A stretch of DNA of 64,000 nt from Pocillopora verrucosa (taxonomy: Eukaryota > Cnidaria > Anthozoa > Scleractinia > Pocilloporidae), in the NCBI RefSeq assembly GCF_036669915.1, contig NC_089313.1:12876440-12940439 (forward strand), written 5' to 3'. Below are positions 48,208 through 58,915 of the stretch, in pieces. The stretch's first letter is position 1. Each line of letters starts with the position of its first letter. A model generated the notes under the pieces. That model had not been told where the DNA came from. It was given only the letters and a program-made list of their open reading frames with translations, and made no database searches. The position numbers and the translations under genes are program-made.

Positions 48208-50769
48208 ATGAGGTTTGGATATTGTTTGGGTTCGGGAAATGGGACTCGAAGTTTACGCGCTGGTGATTTTTTCTTCGCTGGCTCTTCTCGCGGTGGCGGT
48301 AGATGCACAAAACGATTTCGGCGAAGAAACAAATGGTCCAAAAGGGGAAAAACTGCCTTGGTTTACTTACGAAATAAACTAGTAAGTAAAAATTGCGCTT
48401 ATCGAAGTGTATTCCGACCTGTTTCTTTTTTCTTTTTAATTTTTTTCAATTTTTTTTTCACCGAACTGATTTTTTTTTAATCAGCTATCTCATATATTCC
48501 CTGTCGAAGAAGTCTGATCAAGAGCCGAACGACGAAAGTGCTGATTCTGTGATTGTGGGAATCATGAAAAAAATTTTGAGGGAATCTGAGATTCGCGGAG
48601 TTGTTATAAATTCCAGAATTCTCAACGTCTTCAGGAAAAAGGATTTCTCTCCTCCACTCAGCGTTCAAGAAAGCGTCAAAGAGTGGGGGGAAAAGTATAA
48701 AGAAGCTTATTGATGCGTGATAGGCAAAAAACTACTCCTTCAAAATTTTCTATCATGAGCTCGAAAACAACTCATTGATTGAGGAAAACCAACAGCTTCG
48801 TGGGCAGAAAAGGAAAGCTGAACTGGATTTAGCCGCAGAGCAGGCAAAGTGATTAAAAATTGAGCAGGAGCTTGAAGATGTTATTAGGGATTCGGAAAAC
48901 AGAAAAGAACATTACAAACAAAAATTCAAAAGATTAGCGAAAAAAGCAGCAAGAACGCAAAAAAAGGGACAAAGAGGTCCAAACAAAAGCAAACGTTTCA
49001 CTGATTATACCAAACAACATCAGGCAAGATTAAGGCGATGATTTAAAGAAGACTACCACTCAGCACTGTCATTTTTAGGCCTCTATAATTTTATTGCCAC
49101 CAAGGTTGAGGTATTTAATAATGACACTCAACAATATGAAACTATTTCATTGGTACAAGAGGGAGAGTTACAATTGGAAACAGAGCCAAGAGAACTGACT
49201 GACAATGATATTGATGACATCAATATGTGGGTTTACTTGAAGGACAAATTCAATATATCAAATGAAGCTTGGCATGAGTTGGCCATGAAGTGTAAAGACA
49301 TGCACACAAAATATAAAATATGCAAACACTTAGATAAGCTCAGTGCCAATTGGAATCTGAGAAGTACACCAGGGGAGGCAGAGAGAGTACAGATTTCTTT
49401 CAGGGAGAGTCTTGAGGAACAGATAAAAAGGCTGCAGAAAAATGGAGTATTGGACAAGGTTACTACTATTAAAGTAAAGCTCAGTGATGATGGTACCAAC
49501 ATTGGGAAAAGGCTTAAACTTGAAAATGTGACATACACAATTTTGAATGAAAAGGATGCAGCAATGAATGAAAAAGGGAACTATGTTCTAGCAATAATTA
49601 AGACAACAGAGAACTATGACAATCTTAAAGAAAGCCTTGCTGATCTAAATAATGAAATGTCAAATTTAAAAGAAATAACTGTAAATAGTCATAAGTATAG
49701 CATTGAGTATTTTTTGGGAGGAGACTGGAAGTTTCTAGCCTGTGTTTGTGGTTTAGGGGCTGTATCTTGTATTTGGTGTAAGTGCCCAAGAAATGAAAGG
49801 TTTGACATCAGTAAAAAGTGGTATATAACTGAAAAATCTCTTGGGGCAAGAGATTTACAAGAAATAGGTAAGTGTGCAAAATATAAGCAATATAATTGTA
49901 AAACTAATCCATTATTTGATTTTATTCCTATACACCATGTAATAATTGATACTCTACATTTATTTTTGAGAATATCTGATAATTTAATTGAACTTCTGAT
50001 CAGGGAACTTCGCAGGAAAGATGCCATTGACAAGGTATCTACTTTTTCAAATGGGTTTTGTCGAAATAAGTATAGACATATGGCTGGGTATGAGAAATTT
50101 GTAAAAGAACTTGGAATTAATTTTGAATGGAAAATTAATAGGGACAGCAAGAAGTTGGAGTACAGAGACCTTACTGGACCTGAGAAACTCTTGCTTTTCC
50201 AACATATCAATTTTCACTTACTATTACCAGAGTTTCATAATGTGGACAAGCTGCAAGCCCTTTGGGATAATTTCATAGATATTATGGGTGATCTTAAACT
50301 TAATTACACTACAGATGATGCTATCTCTAGCCTCAAAGACAAAATCAAAAAATGGTTTCAAAAATTCTTAGACCTTTACCAAGCAAAAGATGTAACACCA
50401 TATATGCATTCTTTGTATGCTCGTGTACCTGAATTTTTAAAGCTCTACCAAAATTTATCTTATTACACTCAGCAAGGTATGGAGAAGTACAATGACACTG
50501 TATCAAAGGACTACTTTAGATCATCTAATCATAGAGGGGTTTCTGCTCTAAAGCAACTTTTCTTGAAAAAACACAGAATACAGCTTTTGGAAGCTGCTGG
50601 TTTGGAAAGGGTGAAGGAAAGTTACAACTGTGGTAACTGTTCAACTTCTGGCCATACCATCAAAACATGTACTGCAAAATGCAGCAAATGCGATGCTCCC
50701 ACTTTCTGTGCACATCTTGTTAAAATAGATGGTAAATGGAGGCCAAGATGTGATTTAATCAATCAGTAA
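48208..50769 (+). pseudogene. RAG1/Transib-like transposase with C-terminal zinc knuckle
   Basis: A 539-codon open frame at 49150-50769 holds the catalytic core. In ORF numbering: Asp113/114 in SDDGT, Asp192 in GGDWKF, zinc pair Cys207/Cys210 (CIWC), IIDTLH at 265-270, His420, and Glu445 in QQGMEKYN. RAG1 has the same order (D600, D708, C727/C730, H937/H942, E962). Spacings agree closely: Cys to first His 210 versus 207, and second His position to Glu 20 in both. The second His position is Arg425 here. A CCHC knuckle (CX2CX4HX4C) lies at 494-507. Upstream in the same frame is a coiled-coil/basic region from 48724, cut by TGA at 48850 and 49039. Further 5' are a 48208-48381 exon ending in GTAAGT and a 48485-48711 segment. 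Other zinc-inserted RNase H transposases (for example KDZ) are the alternative assignment. Confidence 0.72.
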
Positions 50770-51730
50770 TGATATAATATATCAATGTATTAAAGGAGTG
50801 TATTACCCAAAAACTGTTAGTAGAAGTTGTGTAGAATAATTTGCTATGCCTGTGAAATGTTTCTTGTATACAGCATTCAAGGAGTCTTTTTCAAAAATGT
50901 TACTGCATTGATTACAACAGAATCACAGACTGAAATATATGGGTCATTTATAACCACATGTTTACATTTTATGAAGGTAATTCACATGCAAGTAAAATAA
51001 TTCTTTGACATCAACTATCAAAATCAATAAACATGTGCTAAATCAAATATATTAATGATGGACCATACTTTTGTATCCACATCTGTTGCCATCTCCACGG
51101 ACAAATGTAAAAACGAGTTGATGCCCGTCTTCGATTTCAGATCTCACGTATTTATCGCCAATTAATTTAAATTCCACTATGGGGTTTCTTTTTGTCAACC
51201 AAAATCTCACAGTTCCTGGTACAACATAAGCAAAATCGCCGTTTTCATTTATGATCCGCTCATTCTACTTTGTGCCGATATAACAATCCAGAGTTTCATT
51301 TGAAAGAATTTCATATATTAGTTTATTCCTCTGATTTTTTTTGGATGAAATCCTTCCAAGACTTTTATAGAAAACGTCGTCATCGACTTGAATTTCAATA
51401 CGAACTTCTGGATCCTCTGCGCCCGGAGTACAACTTTCGCTTGATCTCCCTATAAACGCGTTCATAAAAAGTTTGCAGGCGATCGCTGAAGGAATCATCG
51501 GTTGGTTTTGACATCGGTTCCAATCGCATTACGGGCAAATTATGTTCATCGCATGGCCTCCATTCGTCAAATTTCTCGCTGTACCCTTTGAAACGAATTT
51601 TGACCATGCTTCTCGCTTTGTCGACCTGTATTATCTCTACAGGATAAATATTCTTATCCGTAGTTTTTATTTTCTTGCATTGCTTGGTCTTAGCTTCTGC
51701 GAATTCGTCAATAAATCTTTTTGGAGTTTT

Positions 51731-51770
51731 CACACTTGGTGCCCGGGCACTAGTACCCGGGCACCGGCAC
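51731..51770 (+). repeat. Harbinger left inverted repeat with subterminal copies
   Basis: The outer TIR is followed at once by further CCCGGGCACC-type palindromic blocks. Nested GTGCCCGGGCAC motifs are likely transposase-binding sites (inference). Confidence 0.75.
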
Positions 51771-51813
51771 AAAATGGTGCTGTGTTCAGACACACGGTAC
51801 CCAGTCTGAAGAT

Positions 51814-54073
51814 ATGTTCACATTCAATAAACAGAGCACACGCTCACTATTGAGAAATTGTTCGAGTCGCAACATGCGTTTGTTCCGTGTTCAGTATATC
51901 TGCTTGCTTACTGTTTTTTATGGCTTTTTTAATTTTGTAATGCTGTGTTTCTACATGAAACATTTAGGAGACACCGCGGATGACGACGACAAGCGAAGAT
52001 TATCTCGGATCGTCACGGAAGTCTGCGCTAGCATTACAAGTAGGTTGAATGTATTCCTTGCAGAAACGAGTGATAGTGGAGGGAGAGCAGCTTGGAAATT
52101 CCCACGAATTCAGAATGTTCTAGAACACGAATTCCTTCATTTTCCTGACAGAAAATGGCTGGAAAGTTATCGTATCTCCAAAGATATGTTTGAACAGTTG
52201 ACGCATGATTTGCGGAGCCTTCAGCGACAGGTAACGAGACTGCGTAGTCCTGTACCTGTACGAACAGTTGTAGCGATGCTACTGAAACGTCTGGGAAAAG
52301 GACTGGACTACAGAGAGATCGGAGACAAATTTGGAGTCGGTGCTTCTACTGCATGCATTAAAGTTAACGAAGCTATGAAACTCCTGGTTAGTTCCAAGAT
52401 GCACATCATAAGCAAAATACAAAGAGGAATAGATTTTAAAAGAATCATAAACGGTTTCCAGAGAAAGTGGAATTTTCCCCAATGTTTGGGTGCCATTGAC
52501 GGTACCCATATACCCATATAAGCCCCCCTCGTCCACCATGCGGACTATTATAACAGGAAATCATATCAAACTCTTTCCCAAGTGCGACGAACATTTGTTT
52601 TTCTCGGTTCCAGGTGTACGCAACCACTAACCCCACGTAATGCGCATGCTCTCCGTTACGAATTTTCAAAATGGTGGACAGGTTAAAGGGGGAAATTAAA
52701 AAACACAAAGCGATTTTGCAATGAATTCTCAACATACACCCTCGTTAGAAAGGCAAATCCACGGAAGAAAGATATAAAACTGTATGATATTGAGATCGAT
52801 ATGATATTAAATCGATACCGAGGGCCCGTTTAATTGCCTTCCGCCACGATTATTAGCTTTCTTGACAGCTTTCTGAAGGCAGAATACTTTCTTTCTGAAG
52901 ACTTCTGATATACGGCTATTGATTATTACACCTCGTATACCTGATTGCTCAAACACTTTGTTTACGATTGTTGAAAGGACCGACTCATGGTTCTCCGTCT
53001 TCGTCGTGACATTGCTTTGAAATAGTATAGACTAGTAAGCTGAAACGAAAAATTAATCAGGGAAGTTTACGAAAAATCCAGCAAACAAGCTTTAAAAAGG
53101 CATTTATTTAGACTACATACTTCAACGAACTTCACAAATCTTACTTGTTTATCTTGTAAGTAAACGATGGCAGATTAATTCCCGAAGCGCTTTCTGAGTT
53201 TCCCTATCCCTCTCCTACTGCTTTCACGCTTACAAAACAGGAAAAATCAAAAGGAGGAAGATACAGCTGTTTTGAAACGCCATTTGACGAAGGTGAATCT
53301 GCTTTTTGTTCAACACTTTACATATCAAAACAAAGGAAATTTGTTCCTCTTTTTGGTTCTGGCGGTACATTTTTAATTTGCGCCTGCGTAAAAGAGATAT
53401 CGCCCGAGACCCTTCGCTCGGTCGTGTTTTGATCAAAAACGCCTTGTTAATTTCACGCAACCGCTCGGAGAAAAGGTAAAAATGACGAGGGAAAAACTTT
53501 ACCTTCAAGTTAGAAAATTAGCGAAATAGAAAGCCACAATATTATAGTTTAATATTTCAGAGGTACATGGAGTGCTTTTTCCGTAGAGAATCCGCACGAT
53601 GGTAAAACATTCGAAAATTACACTCGATTTGAGTGGGGTGTTGAAGTGGGCGTGGTCACTACATTCATGTTAAGACTATTTGTACCCCATAAGTTTGATA
53701 TGGTTTCCATTCAGTTATTTTGCAAGGTGTTTGTGACAGCCAGTGCTGCTTCACTGATGTCTTTGCTGGCTGGCCTGGTCGAGCACACGATTCTAGGGTG
53801 TTTGGGCGTTCTCAGATAGGAAATTTGATAACAGAGGGAAGACTGATTCCTGATGATTCAAATTTGCGACGGGTTATCGATAACCACGTCATTGAGCCAT
53901 TTCTTATTGGGGATCCAGCTTATCTCATTTCCAAGCATCTAATGAAAAACTACCAGTTTAGTGCCCGAGTACAAGGTCGAGACCTTGTACTCGGGCACTG
54001 GCACCGGCACCGTGCCCGAATTCTGGCGTGGGTACCAGGAAAAAAGGTGTGTTCACATTGGTGCCCGGCGTAG
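51814..54073 (+). pseudogene. HARBI1: HARBI1-type Harbinger transposase, defective
   Basis: The first part (51814-52572) has an N-terminal hydrophobic stretch. A helix-turn-helix-like region (VRTVVAMLLKRLGKG, then YREIGDKFGVGAST) is followed by the first catalytic Asp in LGAIDGTHIPI and a TAA at 52519; after it the frame still reads HADYYNRKSY. The second part resumes at about 53711 after a TTCAG acceptor: ILQGVCDSQCC, FTDVFAGWPGRAHDSRVF with the second Asp, and FLIGDPAY. It runs into the right terminal repeat near 53970. The third catalytic acid, normally in an ENAFG motif, is missing. The stop and truncation make it inactive. Confidence 0.8.
52807..53240 (-). pseudogene. antisense copy of the two-exon N-terminal module of the RAG1-like gene
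   Basis: On the minus strand, an exon-like piece (about 53240-53145) reads SSRRGIGKLRKRF, a stop, then AIVYLQDK before GTAAGA. It matches SSRGGG, TKRF and ALVYLRNK before GTAAGT in the 48208-48381 exon. After a TTTCAG acceptor, 53039-52807 contains IRGVIINSRISEVFRKK, against IRGVVINSRILNVFRKK at 48595-48645. A frameshift separates the exon start from this block. It sits in the gap between the two HARBI1 pieces. Confidence 0.65.
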
Positions 54074-54090
54074 AATAGAACCCGGGCACA

Positions 54091-54119
54091 GTGCCCGGGC
54101 ACCAAGTGTGAACACTGCC
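54091..54119 (-). repeat. Harbinger right inverted repeat
   Basis: Exact complement of the left terminal 20-mer. A second, diverged copy of the terminus (GTGTTCACATTGGTGCCCGG) lies just inside at 54049-54068. Confidence 0.8.
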
Positions 54120-54151
54120 TTACGCTCCCGCTTCACTCTGTTAGCCGCCAT

Positions 54152-56043
54152 TTTTAACATTGGCGCCCTTTACATATTTAATTGCCCTGCGCATGTCAGG
54201 TGAGTAATACGTAGGCTTGGGACCAATTTAAGCAAATGTTCAGTTTTCTATAGGATAAGTTTGATATGGGGAACTGTGATAGTCGAACTCGACTCTCAGG
54301 AAAATGTTGGCTTCGGAATATGAATCTTTTTTGTGCTCTTGTAGTAATATCTCTCAATATCCAATCCCTTACAATGTTTAATTGACCTTTTGTACCCAGC
54401 TTTTCAGTCCCCAAGATCTGATTTTAAAGGGAGCGCTAACGTAGAAGTGTTCTGCGAGTGTTTTGAATGAAAATTGAGACTTTAAATTTCGCATACCTTA
54501 AACGTTCAGGAGCAAAAGGTCAAGTTTTTCTTTAGTAACCGCGATAAACACGATATCTGACCACAACACGTTTAGCTTGAGGCGTATTTTCAGTTTATTT
54601 TATCATTCGGTGGAACATCCAATAAGGCCACCTCTTCATAAAAGTCATAAGAGGCATCTCACTACATCAACCTTTTTTTTGGCTCATCGAACGGTCGTCT
54701 ATCTACGCTTATGTAAACTTTCTAAGCAAACCAAAGTGCGCCTTGGCAACCAAAACAATCACGGACAAAAGACCATTGTAATAAAATGCGCGACAACTCA
54801 CTCAAGCAGATAATTCTTGACATTTCTTTTCTGTGTAAGAGTAATACAAAAGCAAATCAGAACGTTGCGTAAATTGAAGCATGCGTAGTAACTGCACCTT
54901 TCTCATTTATTTTTGTCAACCTTTTTCTTCTGAGCTTGTGGCTTAGTTTGTTAATTTTTTTTTTACATAAATGTCACGTAAAAATGCCTAAGATGCCACA
55001 GTTTCTTCAGTGTTAAAAATGTTTTTCATGGCGTATTAACAATGCATACGCTAGGAACGCTCATTATTCCTCCAGGCGGGAGGGGATCGTAGGATTATGG
55101 TTGTGTCTCAATGAAATTTGCCCGATCCCCCCTTAAGGCTTTGTGTTATTCTCATGATCCCCCTTATTAGCAGTCACTTTTTTATGCTCACCCCCCTTTA
55201 TACTCTATTAGCGACGACTGATCTCCCCTCCCTTCCCCCCCTGAGAACCATGTGATCCCCGAAGTCCTCCTACCCCTCCCCCGCCAGGCGATAAATAACA
55301 ACTGCTCCCTTAGGAAACTTGAGATTTGTAGTCTTCTTCAACGCGCACTGTTAACGAAGCTGCACTAAACCCCTCTTCGAGTACACGGTAAAAAGGTTAA
55401 TATTTCCCGATAGCAGCAAGTAATGGGCTCCTGTCGATAGCCAGTTTAGGCCAACATTAGTGGAAATGACATGAGTATATTGGAAACATGGAAACAGGTG
55501 TGGAGTGTGATGATTCTTTGAGATGCTCTCGATTGACTCTCTTCTATGCGAACTTCTCAAAAATTGCATGGAACGGGTGAATCTTAAAGAGTCTTTTTGC
55601 TCCTGTATTATATTGTTTGAAGATGAACTATTCTGTAATCAAACCTTACTCAGTGTACTGCTTTCCATGGTGTGCTTTGCATTCTGAAGTAGGTAGAATG
55701 AAGTAGGTAGGTAACCGCCCTTACAGAGAGGAACAAGAAATACTACATTTGCCTTCAGAAATTACTGAGTTTTTACCCACCAGCTACAAGCAATGATATT
55801 GTTAAAATCCTTCCTTGAATCACTGTGTTATGCAGAGACACTGGTGGAGTCTAAAAATAATCTCGATATGGCTATTAATATTCGAAGCAATGCGAAGTTT
55901 ATTTTGCTAACACTTATCTATTTTAAATTATATAATAAGCTCAGTTATGCACGCATTCTGATTGGTTCTCAGTTATGATCTATTGGAAGACAGACCTATA
56001 GATGACGTCATCTTTAAAACTTTTTAAAATTCTTTATTATATA
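54152..56043. other. intergenic, no gene recognised
   Basis: Presumed 5' flank of the Tudor-knot gene (its start is 54151) and sequence up to the duplicated unit B. Short ORFs only. It includes the G/C-rich repeat at 55065-55310. Confidence 0.45.
55065..55310. repeat. G-rich/C-rich dispersed repeat
   Basis: Several GATCCCCC/CCCCTCCC runs with a GGCGGGAGGGGATCGTAGGA start and a CGCCAGGCGATAAATAAC-like end, resembling the other G/C-run repeats in the window. Confidence 0.45.
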
Positions 56044-56232
56044 AAACAAATTGATTCCAAGTTGCCGTGCGTCTGTTCAGTAATAGATCACAGAGGACGT
56101 CAAAATGTGGTAAGAACATTAGTGACACACTCGGCTGTGCCTCGTGGGCCACTTTTTTGTTCTTACCACATTTTCACGTCATCTGTGATCTATTATTGAA
56201 TAGACGCACGGCAACTTAGAATCTATTTGTTA
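56044..56232. repeat. hairpin MITE, about 190 bp
   Basis: GTTGCCGTGCGTCTGTTCAG at 56061-56080 and its near-complement (CTGTTCAG side reading ATTGAATAG) at 56194-56213 are part of about 50-base arms. The centre includes AACATTAGTGACACACTC. It is related to 3546-3738. Confidence 0.7.
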
Positions 56233-58029
56233 AATAGTTCAGTTATCCAGTTAATTGGGCCAATCACATTCCGCACTTCTATTGACCCGCGGGTGCACCA
56301 TGCTTTCTCGGGTCAGACTTGGCGTATATTCCTCCAGGTTCCCTGGAAATCGCCTGCACCACAGCAAACAAATCACTGCCAGTGATGTTGTGACCTCGTT
56401 GTGCTAAGCCTTCTATTACGTACTTGTCGATGCGATAGTCCTTATTATTTTCATAAAATACTCTCTGATCAGGCACCATTTGTGAGTGCAATCGAGGTTT
56501 GTTTACCGCCTTAGACAAGTCATCTCCAAACCAGAGTTTGTTCATTAAGACCTGCAGGTGCAAAAATAATTATAAGCTTCCTTGCTTTCAATATTTACCA
56601 CAGAGGCGGTGTGAATCTGCCCTGGAGATGGAGGGACGGATTAATTGACTACAGACTTCGACCCACTGAAAAAAGAGTTTGTTTCTAAACTCTCAATACC
56701 CTCAATACCCTTGATACAGTGTGAACCCCCATTGAAACATCCTGATTACGCCCCTAATGGGGTTCAATATATAGCCCACAGAATGCTTATCAGCTTAGCT
56801 ATAAAATCTTAAGAGTCAAGGAATTTTGAATGAAACGATTGGACGTATCAGTGATACAGCTGTGGTTATCCTTTTCCCGCCAGAAGCACCAATAACAAGC
56901 TGAACTTTTCCGTCGTTATCAGTTAAAATGGTGGGACACATGGAAGAGAACGGTCGCTTGCCTGGCCGAGGCCGATTGAATGGTGAAGGAGAAATATCAC
57001 CCACTACTTCGTAATCAGGAATATCAAAATCTGCCATCTCATTGTTGTAAATGATGCCTGTGGTAGTGGATCGGTACTTAGCACCGAACCTATTATTAAA
57101 CACAAAAACAGTTCACGGTATCACTAGAATGCAATGCAACTAGTGGTAAGTTTTGTCAGTTTCCTCTCTTTTTTTCTGGGTCCATCCTTCACGAACATTT
57201 ATGAGCTGCCTCATTGCGATAAAAAGATGGGGTTAAGTTAGTATCCTGTGTCAAATTTATTGCTGTCATAACATTGTGCGAAAAGTTTATCGTGAGGCTT
57301 CATTTTTTAAAAAATCTCAGGTTTAAGCCCGCTTGTCCAATATTGATTGGTTCTAAACTCACCTCATGTTGATAGTAGATGTCACCGAAACTGCGTCTCC
57401 ATCTGAGGCCAGAACAGCCACGTGGGTAGTACCGTAATCAGCGTTCGAAAAGAAGTCCGCGTAATAGCTTACATCTTTGTGGGTCTTATCATCCCATATT
57501 TTGTTACGTAGGCGATTGCCTGTTTTTGGCTCCAACATCTGTGATGCTCTCCACTGAAATATCACCAAATTTGCAAAATATTCAGCTAATGTTCTGGTGA
57601 TTCTGACTCAACTTTGTTGTGCGAATTTTGAATAAGATAATTCGCAACTGCTGCCAATTGTCTTCGAAAGTTGCTCCCATTCGCTCAACCAACCAGGCAA
57701 AGCTTAATCAAGGGCGAACCTCATCGTCCCCGGACAAAATGTAATCAGGTTTGGTCACCCTGGTTTTCCCGCGTGAGGTCGGCCACATTCGTTAACACAG
57801 AGTTATCACTGGCTCCTTTTAATTCTTGTTTTTCCATTTGCCTTTTTAATGGCTCGTTTTAAAATAGCGTTCACTTATCTTGCTGGAAGGTAACATGCGC
57901 CTTATTGCAGCAAAATGAAGTAAATTTAAATACATTTTTCAATCTGGAGTTGGTTTCTTTTGAGAGTCTGAGTGCGCAATTCGGACTCCAGTTAAGAGAT
58001 TACTATCTTGTGTGATCGCTAACAACAAA

Positions 58030-58640
58030 GGGCTGACAAAAATCAACCAGAGAGTAGGCTCTTAAATACTGTGCGAGTAAAAGTAGCATATTGTGCTATT
58101 ATGATAAAGTTCGGATGTAACGCGCGCTGTCATTGGTTGAAAGAGCGTGCTCAATGAGAGTATAGAGCATAGAGCTGTCACGCCATATGCCAAATTGTAT
58201 TATGTCTAATCTTTTCCAGGACTTTTCTCTGGTTTTTTTTTCTTAAATGTAAAGAGAAATTTCGGAACAGGCGGGTCGGCAAATGGCAACAGAAGAACTA
58301 AAAAAAGGTATGTAAACATGCCAGGCGCCGTAATTAACCTTATTATAACGTGAGCAGACACGAAATTCCTCGAGGAGAAAATGAAATGGACAGTCCGAGT
58401 TTTGAAAGTTTTCACACTCAGTTAGATTGCAAGCTTACGTAAAGTAATAACAATCAAACACAGCTAACAGTCGTGTAGTATATATTGTTTCGTATCTCAA
58501 GAAGTGGGGAGAAACACTCGACTACATCTCGTGTTACTTCCTGTACTTCTTCCGTGCTCTAGCCGCTTCCTGCATGCTTTACAACAGAACGGAGCATAGT
58601 CAAGGCTTCTTTTTTTTTTAAACTAGCATTGCTTTATTTT
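58030..58640. mobile_element. dispersed repeat inserted in unit B
   Basis: Related to 44985-45395 in opposite orientation. The unit A intron reads straight through this position. No coding domain is recognised. Confidence 0.6.
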
Positions 58641-58764
58641 TCCTAAGTTATGCTTAATATTGTGCTTGTTTCTGAAAATTATGCTAATCCTTTTAAAGGT
58701 ACCATTTTCACAACAGAAAAACAAAACAAGTTCAAATTAAAAATTTATTTTTATTTAGGCACGA

Positions 58765-58915
58765 ATCGTCGATACTTCTTCATTTTAATAATTTGGTTTT
58801 ATCAACTAAGCTGATAATGTAAATTGGCCACCTTAAAGAGTTTCCAAAGCTACGGTGGTCAATTCACGTTATCAAAGTACCACAGTTTCTTTCAGAACTT
58901 AACCCCTTTATTCTT
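58765..58915 (+). repeat. dispersed repeat, unit B equivalent of 42062-42200
   Basis: Same position and orientation in the GGT-3 intron. It carries AATGTAAATTGGCCACC and AAGAGTTTCCAAAGCT. Confidence 0.6.

Larger units (their letters stand above)
51723..54119 (+). mobile_element. PIF/Harbinger DNA transposon, 2,397 bp
   Basis: Perfect 20-base inverted termini lie at 51731-51750 (CACACTTGGTGCCCGGGCAC) and 54091-54110. The match extends imperfectly outward to 51723 and 54119, where the ends read GGAGTT and, in complement, GGCAGT. The flanking 3-bp duplication is TTT/TTA on the plus strand, one mismatch from the TWA preferred by Harbinger. The interior carries a HARBI1-type transposase in two pieces. 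Confidence 0.85.
51052..54151 (-). pseudogene. Tudor-knot/chromo-barrel protein gene, interrupted by Harbinger
   Basis: Starts at ATG 54151 (MAANRVKRER) in a good context, breaks at the Harbinger insertion (54119-51723), and resumes at 51719 with RFIDEFAEAK. A chromo-barrel-like module follows (YPVEIIQVD, VKIRFKGYSEKFDEW, then RPCDEHN), as in MOF/MSL3-type histone readers. The frame then shifts near 51412-51420, continues as DPEVRIEIQVDDD, meets an in-frame TAG after YIGTK (about 51269), and ends at 51052 after RGDGNRCGYKSM. Its stop lies 282 bp from the stop of the convergent transposase gene. The arrangement suggests both belong to one two-gene transposon; terminal repeats for such an element were not found by eye. 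Confidence 0.65.

Noticed and set aside
49233-50210. Long minus-strand ORFs (101 and 173 codons)
   Set aside because: They lie opposite the transposase frame and have no domain or splice context.
52445-52735. 96-codon minus-strand ORF inside the Harbinger
   Set aside because: It overlaps the HARBI1 coding strand in antisense and shows no family motif.
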